From Macrocybe gigantea (taxonomy: Eukaryota > Basidiomycota > Agaricomycetes > Agaricales > Callistosporiaceae), in assembly GCA_011319805.1 (NCBI GenBank), contig SJRY01000143.1, positions 310,001 to 374,000 of the forward strand: DNA of 64,000 nt. The letters are read 5' to 3'. The stretch's first letter is position 1, and each line of letters begins with the position of its first letter. Shown here piece after piece: positions 1-11,560 of the stretch. The notes beneath the pieces were generated by a model, which had not been told where the DNA came from, searched no databases, and saw only the letters and a program-made list of their open reading frames with translations. The translations under genes and the position numbers were made by a program.

Positions 1-1350
1 ACTCAGCTAACATGCTGTCCGGCTTCAAGTGATGAAACTGCAGATAACAACGATGCCAACGTCCGGATTCCCTTCTCTGAATTCGACGCTCGTGGGAAGC
101 AAGACGGCCCTTTCCATGTCAGGTCGGCGGTAATGCCAGCGGCCGCATCATCGCGCAGCACCTCAACATCTGCAGCGAAGGAGGTCGTCGTCAAGCTTGC
201 CGCCGACTCAAATTTTTTCCAAATGCTCTGCGCAGCCATCGAGGGATTCTCGGCACAGATGGTCGCTGTGCCTTCTCAGTTCACGAGCAAGTTGGAAGAA
301 CTGGCCCGGGCCATTAGCGAGACAGCAAGGCCAGCTTCGACGGTGGTCTCGCCACTGAACCCATGGTCTTACGTCAAAGTTCAGCCAGGCAAGTCGATGC
401 TGGCGTCCAAAGCCACGGTTAGCACTTGCGATACTTGAAAGATTGCTAGACTCAATGCACACACATCCCCTTTGCACAGAGTGACTGTATTCGTGGCGGG
501 AGATATTCCAAATTTATGTCGAGGCGCAGGTGTTTGAGAGTGTTAACGAGCTCCACCCTGGCGAAAGGTCTGTAGAGGAGAGTGAGGTGAAGTTTCAGTG
601 GTTCACGGAGCAGATTGCACAAAGAGGTCTTTGGGATGCGAGCAAACTCAAGATGAAGCAAAGTAGAGATGCTCTTCAGGCATTTTTGGAGTTGAACAAG
701 TTCATCCTCAATCTTAAGAAAGCGAGTATGCTTCCTTTTTCTTCGTGCGGTCTTTTCCTGACTTTCATCTTGGCTGTCCCTCAAGTTCCAAGCTGCCAAT
801 TCGGAAGCGACGAGAAAGATTCTCAAGAAGCATGCCAAGCGGACAGCGTTACCCACCATCTACGAGAGTTACGCCGGGGAAGCAGAGAATGGCCTCGCTC
901 TTATGCCATCTGTGCAGCGTACGCGTTCCTTGCCACGCCTTCTCGTCCAGGCTATTGGCGAAAGGCTCCTACCTGTCATACCACACTTGGAGGATTATGC
1001 CTGTCTGATTTGCACCAGCATCGCGTTTAAACCTATCCGGCTCAACTGTGGCCACTTGTTCTGCGTTCGATGTCTAGTCAAGATGCAGAAGAGGCGCAGC
1101 GCGCATTGCCCAATGTGCAGGTCTCCTTGCGTGCTCATAGCAGATAAATGTCGGTCTCTATTTTTTTTGGTTTCTGGATTATTCCTGATAGCCTCCTTCA
1201 GCAAACGTTGACTGGGCAATGCTCAACTTTATGAAAGACTGGTTCCCTATCGAAACGAAGGAGAAGAACGAGGCAAATCAGCTGGAAGCTGGCAGAGAAC
1301 AGTTGCAGGAAATGGGAATGAATCCCGATGCCCAGTGTTTGGTAATGTGA
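1..1350 (+). CDS. SPX-RING type E3 ubiquitin ligase (RING-14-like), 5' partial
   Basis: The reading frame is open to the left edge, so the N-terminus is missing. Exons at about 1-419, 487-721, 786-1149 and 1202-1350 encode an SPX-like N-terminal half (SKLEELARAIS; WREIFQIYVEAQVFES) followed by a C3HC4 RING (CLICTSIAFKPIRLNCGH, FCVRCL, CPMCRSPC) and a short tail ending QCLVM. The last intron (1150-1201) is a clean GT-AG intron that restores KSNVDWAMLNF. The intron at 722-785 fits only as a GC-AG intron. The family is known from fungi as SPX plus RING ubiquitin ligases, presumably sensing inositol polyphosphate or phosphate and ubiquitinating unknown targets. At the start of exon 2 the expected S-D-L-Y-S-W reads one base short (gactg for gacctg), an apparent 1-nt loss. 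The 3' end faces MRF1, 227 bp away. Confidence 0.8.
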
Positions 1351-1577
1351 AGTTTTACCTGATTTCCTTTCCGTATGACCTCTTTTGTTCTTGCATTCCT
1401 ATCTCATCTTTCGAACCTCCGGTTACTGACGTTGATACCACCCAATTACTTATTCAATATCTTATGCTAAATGCAGTTTGTCTTGTATTTTTTATTTTAT
1501 TATGCCTCTCTCATACAACCGCCGATTTTGCATACATTGTTCTCTATAGGATCGTTATAATGCAGAATGGTATGAAG

Positions 1578-3114
1578 TCAATCCTCTTGCAGCGTGTCTT
1601 CCATCAAAGACTCGTCATGATCCCTTTTGAGCGCATCCAAGAAAACCTCGAGCCCATCACCTTCCATCACGGAACCGAGGTTCATAAGAGAAAGTCCGAT
1701 GCGATGATCTGTCACTCGTTCCTGAAGTAGGCGCATTTTTAAAGTGAACTTCTACCGCCAAGACAGAAGACATGCCTGTGCATAATTGTACGTCCTAATC
1801 TTTTCGCTTCGATCCGCAGTCCGAACAAGATTTTGACGCGTCGCTCGCCGTTCCACCATCTCGCGAGTTAGTTTCAAGTCCAACAATCTGCCGCGGAGGA
1901 CCTGGAAAGCCCGGCGCTTGTTCTTTACAGAGATCGTCAACACCATCGTTTTATCGTCCTGGGAAGTAAAAACTTACTTGGTGTTGACTTCGTTCGTCCT
2001 GCATGGAGACGGTGATCCCGGTAGGAATGTGGGTCAGACGGACCGCTGATTCAGTTTTGTTGACGTGCTGCAGAGCTGTGGTTAGTGGAAGTAATCATCA
2101 CAAACACGGGGCATCCTTCACTTGTCCGCCTGCGCCACGAGCACGCATGACTTCGATCTTGATCTCGTCCATGGAAAAGAGTTCATCGCTCTGGGACTCG
2201 GCATCCTCGACCAGCGGTAAAACCTGCGAAATAGCATTCGTTCGACTGGTGAGTGCGTAAGCAGTGTAGAAGCTTACGACGACAGCTACTGTGCTGGTAT
2301 GTACACGTCCACTTGCTTCCGTGGCGGGAACTCTTTGCACCCGGTGAACACCACTTTCCCAGCGCAAAGTATCATAGGCACCTTCACCTTTAATCTCCAT
2401 GATGGCATCTTTGATCCCCCGCCGCCGATATCATTCTGAGCAATGACGTTGGCCTTCCATTTCCTCAGGTTGGCATAACGAAGATACATTCGCATAAGGT
2501 CCGATAGAAAAAGACTCGACTCGGAGCCGCCAACGCCAGATTTTAGTTCCATCAAAGCAGGCAGATCGGCGGTGGATGAGGGGGGGACGAGAAGGGAGGG
2601 AAACGTGGTTTCGACGAGCGTCGTCGATTGTCCGGAGAGCATAGCGTGTTCTTCGGAGGCTAGAGAGCGCATAGTTTCGTCTTTGTCGTTGAGGAGTACT
2701 TTATTCTCTTCAAGAAGCTACTATGGTTTGTGTCAGAAATCAGAAGAGTGGAATACTAATTGCTGTGACAAGACCTGTTGGATACGTATCCATTCGTCCC
2801 ACGCGGATTGCAGAGATTCTGTTTCTTTCAATTGTTTAAGACGAATAACGTCCTCTGCTGAAGACATATCTTCCGATAGCTAGAATGGGGAGTTCCAGTA
2901 CATGTTTTGAGAAACATAGGAACGGGCGTACTTGCGCATAAAGTCTTTTGCGTTCCTTGATGCGCTTTTCAACAATGCGCAATGTTCTAGCGCTGTTGCG
3001 TGTCGCCGTTGTTCCATTTGCGTTGGGAGAGCGATGTGAACACCTGGTAGCAGAGAGGGCGAATCTACGTATGCTTGAGAAGGACGGGGCCACCCACCGC
3101 ACAAAGGGGATCAT
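1578..3114 (-). CDS. MRF1: Mitochondrial peptide chain release factor 1
   Basis: This is a class I release factor that hydrolyses peptidyl-tRNA at stop codons in mitochondria. The start at 3114 ([12 protein letters not shown]) gives a basic, serine- and arginine-rich presequence. It is followed by the helical domain (ending LYAQ, then [11 protein letters not shown] after an intron at 2880-2931), the [16 protein letters not shown] core, [20 protein letters not shown], and the catalytic RARGAGGQ. An intron falls directly after GGQ, and the protein resumes [17 protein letters not shown]. The C-terminus ends EDTLQED. A run of five C at 2416-2420 (G on the coding strand) breaks the frame between NDIGGGG and [15 protein letters not shown]; six would restore it. 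The 113-bp gap to the divergent CSC1-like gene must hold both promoters. Confidence 0.92.
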
Positions 3115-3227
3115 AGCAAGGTGGTTGTTTGGAGCGGGTGTTGCAGCCAAACACATCGGCTGTTCGACGCTTTGCGCTTGCATTGTCGACGTCTGTAATT
3201 GATGCCCTCTTCTCTCGGTCTGTCATC
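3115..3227. promoter_or_regulatory. Shared divergent promoter, MRF1 / CSC1-like
   Basis: These 113 bp separate the two start codons and must carry both core promoters and both 5' leaders. I see no convincing TATA box. Open frames run through it on both strands, but they fit neither protein family. The boundaries are inferred from the start codons only. Confidence 0.5.
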
Positions 3228-6200
3228 ATGAACTCGCCCTGGCCCAGCATCTTCAATGACACCGATGACGGAGACCACAAACTGCCCCCTGGTAGCCCTC
3301 CAATGCGTGAGTCGCCCTGTCTACTATGTTGATATCTACGACCTGGACACTCATGCACTCGTTGCTCGTGGGGTGGCGTAGAGAAATTCGAGGGGCCATG
3401 GTTCACGACACAGCTCGTTATATCTGCTTCTATTGGAATATTTTGCTTCTTAGTTTTTTCATACTGCCGCACTCGTTGGCCCTTGGCGTTTGCACCCCGA
3501 ACGAAACTGAAAGGTTCGTCCAAACCGTTGCGGCACAGTTCATTCCTTGGGAATTGTAATCGCTTTGTCGTCATGCAGGTTTTTCGCCACACGAAGCTCA
3601 TGCACATCAAGCATTCTTTGGATGGATCATGCCAACTATCAGAACATCCGAGTTCACGGTCCTGCAGATCGTGGGCTTAGACGCGGCGGTGGTGAGCTGA
3701 AGCGACATCAGCGTTTATCTGTCCCTCTGGGCGCCGACCTCTTCTCTCAGCTCCTGAACTTCTTCAAGATGTCATTTCGCCTATTCTCCGTATGTTCGCT
3801 CTTTGCGATAGCGATCCTCATGCCGCTGAATTGGAAAGTACGCGTCCCGCTTCAATGATTAACATCTAATGAAGGGAGCTGATTTTTATAGCACAATAAA
3901 GACCTCGGACAGGATGACGACGACTGGCCTGGTAATGATGATGACTGGCCCTGTTCGACAATCCTTTTTTGGGCTCGAAAAATCTAATTATACTATGCCA
4001 GGCCAAGACTGGCTCGACTTGATCAGCGACCCAAATTCCTATCTGTTCGTCCATCTCATGTTCACATATCTCTTCACGTGCCTGGCGCTCTATTTTATCT
4101 ACAAAAACTATCGTCGCTTTATTCGTTCTCGACAGCTCTTTTCTCTCGAACTCGTGCATTCCATTCCGCACGGACTGTCCTCGTCACGGACCTCCCAAGA
4201 CACCTGCAGGGAGAACGACCTCTAGCAGAATACTTTGAAAACATGGGATTAGCCGTGGAGAGCGTTTCCATATGCCGTGAAGTTGGGTCTTTGAGAGCGT
4301 TGATTGATCATCGGACGAGGGCATTACTGGCTCTGGAGAACGCATGGGTCGACTACGTGGGCAACCCGAGCACTGTTGAAGAATATGATCCAGAGGAAAG
4401 CGCCCTTGGTGTCACTGGAGAAGGTGACATCGAAGACGGCCATCAGAGACTGGTTGTGCCCCACCGCAAACGGCCGACATTGCGACCGGGTTGGTTCAAG
4501 CCGAAGGTTGATGCATTGGAGTATCTGGAAAGGCAGTTCCGGGAGGTTGATGACTTGGTGAAAAAGAGAAGAAAGACAGGGAGATTCAAGGCGACACAGT
4601 CGGCTTTCGTGACCTTTGAAAAAATGTCCAGTGCAGTAAGCAGCTTACCTCTGACCTGTGAACGATGTCTGATAATTTGGGACAAGCAAATCGCTGTCCA
4701 AGTTGCTCATACACCTCACCCTTCGCAACTCAAGACATGTCTTGCGCCGGAACCTCGGGATATTGTTTGGTCGAATATGTCGCCATCGACTGCCAACATT
4801 CGGACGCGGGACTTCATCGTGCTCGGGACTATGGGCCTGCTGTTTTTCTTCTGGGTTTTCCCGATAACCGCTCTGGCTAGTCTCCTAAGTTATAAAGAAA
4901 TTAAAAAAGCGATGCCCTGGCTTGGACAATTGATTGATCAAAACGATAAAATTCGTGCAATTGTTCAGAATTCCTTACCTAGCGTGGCAATGATATCGCT
5001 GAATGCCCTGCTTCCTTTCCTTCTTGAAGGTGATAAATCCCTCCATTCACCTGTGGAGCTGTCACTGACTGTCATCTGCAGGCTTGACGTATGTCCAAGG
5101 ATATCGTGCCAGAAGCTGGGTGGAATATTCCTTGCTAAAGAAGTCAGTTCTTCAACCAACGGCCCTGAGTCGATAATTATTCACATGACCCAGATATTTT
5201 CTTTTCCTCTTGGTCAACGTCGTGTTTATTTTCCTTGTCGCGACAACGTACTGGCAATTAGTTCGTGACCTGGCCAATTCTCCCGCAAAAGTACCGGAAA
5301 AGTTGGCGATTGCCCTGCAAGCGGGGAGAGCTAGGTAAGATATTCATGTCAGTTGAGTACACACAATTTTGAAGATTTGAATCAGGCACTTTTTCCTGTC
5401 ATATGTCATCCTTCAAGGTTTGTATATTGCACTGATTGCTTTGATTTTACTTAAGCGTCACAGGCATCGGTATCATTCCTCTTCAGCTTCTGAACTTAGG
5501 CGTCATTATACCACGGTTCATATATCGATTTTCCACTCGCACTCCCCGAGGTGAGGACTAGTCCGACACCTATCGTGCTTCGCGCCTGATTTTTCTGTAG
5601 ACTTTGCGGAACTAAATGCCCCTCCAATGATCAACTATGGTGTTGTTTATCCCCAAGCCATTCTCATTTTCGTTATCACCCTTCTGTACAGTGTCGTACA
5701 GCCTCTCATTGTCATATTTGGAGCAATATATTTCGGGATGGCATACGTTGTCTATAAGTACAAGCTTTTGTTCGGTACGTCTTGACCCGAATACCCTCTT
5801 GGTTAATCTAATGCGCCCTTCCCTCATTCAGTATTCTACAAGCCGTACGAATCACAGGTCAGGCGTGGCCAATCACTTTCGTCCGCCTCATATGGGGTGT
5901 CATCATTTTCCTGGTTTTCATGATTGGCATTTTCACCTTGCGAAAGTGGTATATTTTATCGTCCTTGCTCGTTCCTTTGCTTATAGGAACGGTGGCCTGG
6001 TCATGGTATGTCGACAAGGAGCTAAAACCGTTGAGCAAGTACGTCAGCCTCAGTTCTGTATTCGAGGTAGAGCGAGGAGAAGAAACGGAAGAAATTATAA
6101 GGCTGAGGGAGGGTCATCCTGTCAGCTGGTCGCAGAGGCGAGTCATCTCAAGGAAAATGACATAACTTTGGCTAATGTCTTGTCGCTTCTCAGCAATCTG

Positions 6201-7031
6201 AACAGGAGACGGTATGCGCAAAATGACGACACTCTATACGTTGCGCCGGAAGACGAACGGACAGACTACGTACGTTGGTTGGATCCTGTTGCAGATTTAT
6301 AGGGCTAACCAGACGACAAGTCCCAACCGCCGATGGCGAATTGGTATTCTGGCGTGTTGAAGTAGGTGGATGGCGATCTTGCCTTGCAGAGCTATCCTCA
6401 TCTCGATTTTCCCCTGTCAGCACTGGTAAACGCCGATATGGCCATCCGGCTCTTAACGGCGTCTTGCCTGAACCATGGCTCCCGCTTAAAAAGGGGCAGA
6501 CATTAGTTAATCACGACCACCGTACCGAAGGCCCTCGGACTCCCAAAGACAATCAAGCGGTTGTACTAACGCTGCGAAAACGACCGAGTATATCACGAGC
6601 TCGGCAACCTTCCTTGGCAGTCCGCGCAGACGCGAACGGTGCGAGTTCCACTGCCGCGTAGGGACATCGGCCCGGATTCCGTCGATGCAACGATGAGTAA
6701 TCCTTGGCAAGATGCACGTCCACGGTCCCAAACTGGTGCAAACCTCGCCCATCGCCTCAGCTTTGACGCTGCCTCGGGTGTGATCATGTTGCCCGATGAT
6801 GGACAATGGTTGGAAGATGAGGGTGACAGCGATGAGGCAGGCTATGCGCCGGAGAATGGAGGAGGCTTGGAGCAATCAATAACCGAGTCGACGATTGCGG
6901 ATGAGGACGTTACGTCTTCCCCTCTCCTTACCACATCAGCTTCTCCAACAAGAACATCAAGATACGGAACATATTGGCACCATCCGGAACGCAGAAGAAT
7001 GCCGATACCAGGCGCATTCCCTGGTCGATGA
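3228..7031 (+). CDS. CSC1/OSCA-type (DUF221) stress-gated cation channel
   Basis: This is a multi-exon polytopic membrane protein of the Csc1/Rsn1 family, which are hyperosmolality- or stretch-gated cation channels in the plasma membrane. The start at 3228 gives MNSPWPSIFNDTDD. Recognisable blocks in order are: TM1 and a cytosolic stretch (MSFRLFSVCSLFAIAIL), DDDDWP joined across an intron to GQDWLDLISDPNSYL, SLELVHSIP, ARTVLVTDLPRHLQGERPL, and the soluble loop with LEYLERQFREVDDLVKKR and KATQSAFVTFE. The channel core follows (PRDIVWSNM, GLLFFFWVFPITALASL, VQGYRARSWVEYSLLKKYF, NYGVVYPQAILIFVITLLYS, YFGMAYVVYKYKLLF) and then an acidic C-tail (QWLEDEGDSDEAGY) ending IPGAFPGR. Frames change at about 4163-4170 (HSIP to ARTVL) without an intron signal, an apparent 1-nt loss. 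The exon joins near 6600-6660 are unresolved. Its tail faces the PAC1-like gene 148 bp away. Confidence 0.88.
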
Positions 7032-7179
7032 CGCGCTCTATCGCTAACGGTGTATCTATCATATACCCATGTATCCACGAATAATAGCACGTAACCTGTA
7101 ATCTTCTGAACATTCAGCTGTACATACACTCCTTCGCTAAATGTACATCCCTCCTCGCCTATCTCGCTTGATCGCTTCT

Positions 7180-8198
7180 TCATACTTTCAAACTCATGTT
7201 TCGGATTCCTGTCCTTCCATTCTGGCGCGTTGCTTTCGGCAAGGACAGAGAAGACAACGATTGGGCGACTTTCATCGCGTTGGGCTCCCAATCGTCCCTG
7301 TCCTCCGCCAAATGAGAGAAATTTGATGGCTCGAGGACCCTCGGAGGCGGGTGTGCCGTGTGTGGGGATGGGAGGAGTATCAAAGCCCCTTGCGACCCGG
7401 AAATGTCTAGCAGCACGAGGAAGGAAGCCGACGTAGACTGGACCAGATTTGGAGGTTCAAAAAGTTGGCATGTGCTTTCTAAATTCAAAGAAGGCAAGGG
7501 ATGGGATGAGCGTAAGCAGACAAAAACTCCAGGGGCAGACCGCTCACTAGCGTCTCGTCAGCTGTGTCTGTGGTAAGATATCGGATTGGCGCATCTTGAT
7601 AGGACACTGGATTGGACGAGATGTACGTTGGAATGGGATATACGTCTAGTAACAACATTCTGTGCCATATCTCAGTGATCGCGTGTGGAATGGAACACGA
7701 AAGGCTACCCACTTGGGCGGTCGGAGATTCTCGATAATGCATCTTGCATAGGCATCCATAGCCCATACGGGCAACCTTGTGAGGACTTCGGAAACAATTA
7801 TGGTGCTTTGGGTCCATGGAGGGTTAAACGTCAAGCCGACCTATCTTTGAGCGTTATGGTCTGAAATTGGTTGAAATTCGTCAAGGACGACAAGACGCAC
7901 TTGGATGCCGTTTACTGCGACCGCTCCAGTCTGTTCCCCGAGATCGACGCCACGGGCCCAGAACTTGCCCACTTCTCCGGTGGCTAGGACGATATTCTTT
8001 TTCTTCGCGATATTGCCCAATATCTTGATGTCGGCGACCTGATTCGGTATGTCTGATGCGAAAGATGGAAGTGGGCTATATTCATCCTCGTCGTCCGACT
8101 CGATGGCATGTCTCGGCGGGATGGTGTCTCTCAAAGGATCGATGTCCTTGACGAAACCGTGAATCGGCGAATTTATTCAGAGACTGTATGCTCACCAT
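7180..8198 (-). CDS. Proteasome assembly chaperone 1 (PSMG1/PAC1)-like protein
   Basis: The spliced product starts with an ATG-only first exon (8196-8198), then intron 8147-8195, then MDIDPLRDTIPPRH. Exon 2 (7901-8146) and the exon starting at 7840 join as VNGIQ/VGLTFNPPWTQSTIIV. Later blocks include LTRLPVWAMDAYAR, MLLLDVYPIPTYI, CQLFEPPNLVQSTSASFL, GALILLPSPHTAHPPPRV and a C-terminus ending NMSLKV. The segment EPPNLVQSTSASFL..ALILLPS..RVLEPSNF resembles the conserved PNIV..A..S/ILYL../EAFKP stretch of PAC1, which with PAC2 assembles the 20S alpha ring. That match is from memory of the family and is modest, so the name is tentative. The join between the last two exons (about 7480-7560) is unresolved. 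Confidence 0.55.
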
Positions 8199-8328
8199 GA
8201 TGATGTCGGTATGTAACTGAGGACTCAGGCATATATAAATGGAAATTTGTGTCTTTGTTCCTTTCATTCATTAACCTCCCTCTCTTCCTAACTCTGACAC
8301 AGACGTCCTTTCAACAACACCATCGATC
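8199..8328. promoter_or_regulatory. Shared divergent promoter with TATA box, PAC1-like / cdc4
   Basis: These 130 bp lie between the start codons of two divergent genes. TATATAAA at 8232-8239 lies 90 bp before the cdc4 ATG and is well placed to serve it. A CT-rich stretch (about 8275-8295) precedes the start codon, as is common in fungal leaders. Confidence 0.55.
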
Positions 8329-9038
8329 ATGGTAAGAACTTTGGTTAACAGCTTGCGCGCGAGATATTCACAGCATTCACGCGATAATAGAGTGACAACC
8401 CTGGTCAGTGGTCACCACCATCGACGCTTGCTTGATCGTATGCGCTAACGTCGGTTCTCGATGATCAGAATACAAAGAAGCGTTTGCGCTGTTCGACAAG
8501 AGGGGAACCGGCTCCGTTCCACGAGAAACGTTGGGCGACCTTTTACGTGCTCTTGGACAGAACCCGACCCAAGCAGAAGTGGCTGAGTTAGTCGCCGCTG
8601 CCCCGCGGGAGGGTATGTGCCACTAAACGCTGATGGTCGTCACTGGTCCTGATGTTTTCCTCTTCAAGTGGATTACAAGACGTTCCTCACCGTCCTGAAT
8701 AGGCCGGATGGCTTTAAGCCCGCAGGCACGCCAGGTTTGTTTCCATCTACTTGGTGTCAACTTTGCATAGTGACCTTGCGTCAGAGGAGTTTATCCGCGG
8801 CTTCCAAGTCTTTGATAAGGAAGGGAACGGCTTCATCGGCGCAGGGGAGCTGCGCTATGTCCTCACTCAGCTTGGGGAGAAGATGACAGACGAGGAGGTT
8901 GATGAATTACTAAAGGGTATTCAAATCGGCCCGTAAGTTTCGGCTCTACATACACGTTGCATGTTTACTTATGACCTCCATTAAAGAGATGGAAATGTGA
9001 ATTACGAATCCTTCGTCCGCACAATACTTAGTCAGTAA
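8329..9038 (+). CDS. cdc4: Essential myosin light chain (Cdc4/Mlc1-type EF-hand protein)
   Basis: Six exons give an EF-hand protein of about 140 residues: 8329-8331 (ATG alone), 8391-8403, 8469-8612, 8669-8734, 8785-8932 and 8987-9038, all with GT-AG introns. The product begins [20 protein letters not shown] and continues [64 protein letters not shown] and ends SFVRTILSQ. The NRP.GF..PG linker and the degenerate first EF loop are typical of the light chain that binds IQ motifs of type II myosin, needed for the cytokinetic ring, rather than calmodulin. The third EF loop ([12 protein letters not shown]) looks the most intact. The frame is continuous throughout. Confidence 0.92.
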
Positions 9039-9259
9039 AAAAGATACCCCGCATTTGACTCAAATTTGAGGAAACGGTTATTCAAATCGTGACGACTGGA
9101 TAGTAGTCTACATGTCAATTTTTTCTCTTGTTCATAATGTAGTTGGAATGTATTGAATGCCTGCAAGACATAGCACACTCGAGGCATGATGTAGAGGAAG
9201 ACGATGAGACAGTTATAGATACAATGTTGTATTTCTTGCACGAACATGTAGGCGAATAT

Positions 9260-11485
9260 TTACGTTATAGCTAGTGCATATCCGTGAGAGAGCGATTTCG
9301 GACGAATCTGGCAAGAACTCACTGTATTTTGGTCCACCACTGCCTTCCGGTACCGTCCACGTAATGTCTTGGGAAGGAACCTTGATGTCACACAGCTTGC
9401 AATGGATGCAATTCTGGCGTCGCCGCGTTAGGGCGAACGTCGCGAAGGAGACAGTAAGATAAATACCTGAGAGTTTATAACCAATCTCTTACCATCCCAT
9501 ATTCGCCTTCAGCAGCTTTGTCACTCGCCTGTAATTTCGTCAGACACGCCAGGCATCCGTACATCGTGCACATACCTCGACATCGACATATTCATACACG
9601 CCTGCAGGACAAGCCCGACCAAGTAGACCAGCGTATTCGCCTACGTTGATTTTCACGTGTTCTCTCTTGCGCTGTTTCATCTTCTCTATATCACCTTCTC
9701 CATCGCTCCCAGCAGCAAGTTCTCCTTTGTCTACCTCTGAAAGGAATTCTTTGGTTTTGATGACACGGAGGTGGACAGGCTGATCTTCAGCGTGATTGGT
9801 ACCCGTAAGGGACACGCTGGTCATGAGATCTGTAGACAAGGGGACTTCAAATGGCGGATAATCCACCGGCTGATGTTTCGAGGCCGTCTCGGTGTGAGCA
9901 GAGTCGAGAGATCGACCGTTCTGCACATTGATTCCCGTTAGTTGCGACATAAACAGGAAAGAGGGTAGGAGTTACTTGGTATTCGGAAGGCGAAGCGGTG
10001 TGGTTGAAGGTCCAAGGCACTCGACCTTTCAACAATAGGGTATCAATTCCAGAATACACAATACCTCCCCAGATACCCAGCCGAGTGTTGAACGAGGGAC
10101 GCAGATTGCGCACTTCGTACAAATCGTCCCAGACCCATGATGAATGCAAAGCCTTATCGTACGACGACATGTCTGCCGCCGCTCTTTCCGTCTCCCGTTC
10201 CGTGGATGTTATGGGATGCACGGCCTCGTAGGCGGCCTCAGCAGCCAACATGCCACTTTTCATGGCATTATGGGTGCCTTTAATTTTGGCAACGTTGACG
10301 AAACCAGCAGAGCAGCCGATTAGGGCGCCTCCAGGGAAGTGGAGTGTTGGGATGGACTGAAGACCGCCTTCATTGATCACGCGAGCACCATATGCGAGAC
10401 GTTCAGCCGTCGGAGAATCGATAAGGTCGCGAAAATATGAATGGTGTTTCATGCGCTGGTGATCAAGTAAGTACGGATCTACTGCGGTAGACAGTAGCAT
10501 TGGCATACCTGGAACTCACGGTATGGGGAAAGGTAGGGGTTCTTGTAATCCAAGCCAATGACGAGACCAAGAGTGACAAGCCCATCTGCCATATGATATG
10601 CGAAACCCCCTCCATAGGTGTCGAAAGACAAGGGATATCCCATTGTATGTACAACTTCTCCGGGATCGTGTTTCTTGGGATCCACACGCCAAACTTCCTT
10701 GAGACCGATTCCATACGTTTGCGGCTGTGATTCTTTTCTCAGTTGATACCTTTGAATGGCCATTTTCGATAGTGAGCCGTGTGCTCCCTCAGCAAGAAGT
10801 GTAACCTTGGCGTTAAAAGCCATTCCGGGTTCAAAGTTTGACTTGGTCCGAAAATTTTTGGCGAGGCCGACTTCGTTTGTGACAACACCACGTACGCTTC
10901 TAACCGGGTTGCCCACGAATCCTCGGAATCGACGTCGGCGGAGAGAAGGAGCTGAGCACCGGCAAAGCCAGGGTATATTTCTACACCGTATTCGTTCTCG
11001 GCAATGCCAGCCAACCAACGGGTAAACATGGACAGGGATGTGATGTAGTTCCCTTTGTTGGACATCTGTGGTGGATGCGGCAGGGGAAAAGTTCGTTTGG
11101 GGGTGAGATAGACCATCCGGGAGGACGTCGCGGCGAGGAGAGGATGGTCCGTCCTAGTCTGCCAGTCCAAAATGAGCTCGTTAAGAGCACGGGGCTCGAT
11201 GACAGCGCCAGAGAGGATATGGGATCCGGCTTCTCCGCCTTTCTCGAGTACGACGACACGTATTTCATGACCCCGTTCGCGCTCTAACTGTTTGAGGCGG
11301 ATGGCAGCGCTCAGCCCAGCCGGTCCACCACCAACGATGCAGACATCGACTTCGTCTTCTGCACGCTCGACATTCTTGGCATCAAACCGCTCTCCGGAGC
11401 GACGTCCAGCAGTGGCGTGTAGTGAGCGAACGAGCCGTAGGAAGCGCCCGGAGGTGGAGGATGATGGTAGCCGGAGGACGATCAT
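9260..11485 (-). CDS. ETFDH: Electron transfer flavoprotein-ubiquinone oxidoreductase
   Basis: This inner-membrane mitochondrial flavoprotein passes electrons from ETF to ubiquinone, coupling fatty-acid and amino-acid oxidation to the respiratory chain. The start at 11485 gives an arginine-rich presequence ([20 protein letters not shown]). Then come the FAD-binding [117 protein letters not shown] and [21 protein letters not shown]. The 4Fe-4S cluster segment has [10 protein letters not shown] and [12 protein letters not shown] with all four cysteines. A terminal intron (9271 to about 9311) yields GGPKYTIT. Frames switch near 10,911-10,920 between [11 protein letters not shown] and [16 protein letters not shown] with no intron signal, an apparent 1-nt loss. 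It is divergent from the UBX gene. Confidence 0.93.
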
Positions 11486-11560
11486 GGTCGGGGTTCACAC
11501 GGTGCGGGGCTCCCTTTTGTACGACAGAGGGGGAGCATTTGATTTTTATAATAATCCGGT
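11486..11560. promoter_or_regulatory. Shared 75-bp divergent promoter, ETFDH / UBX
   Basis: Only 75 bp separate the ETFDH and UBX start codons. An AT-rich stretch (atttttataataat, about 11,542-11,555) lies just upstream of the UBX ATG and may be part of its leader or a weak TATA element. Transcripts may overlap inside the 5' ends. Confidence 0.45.
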
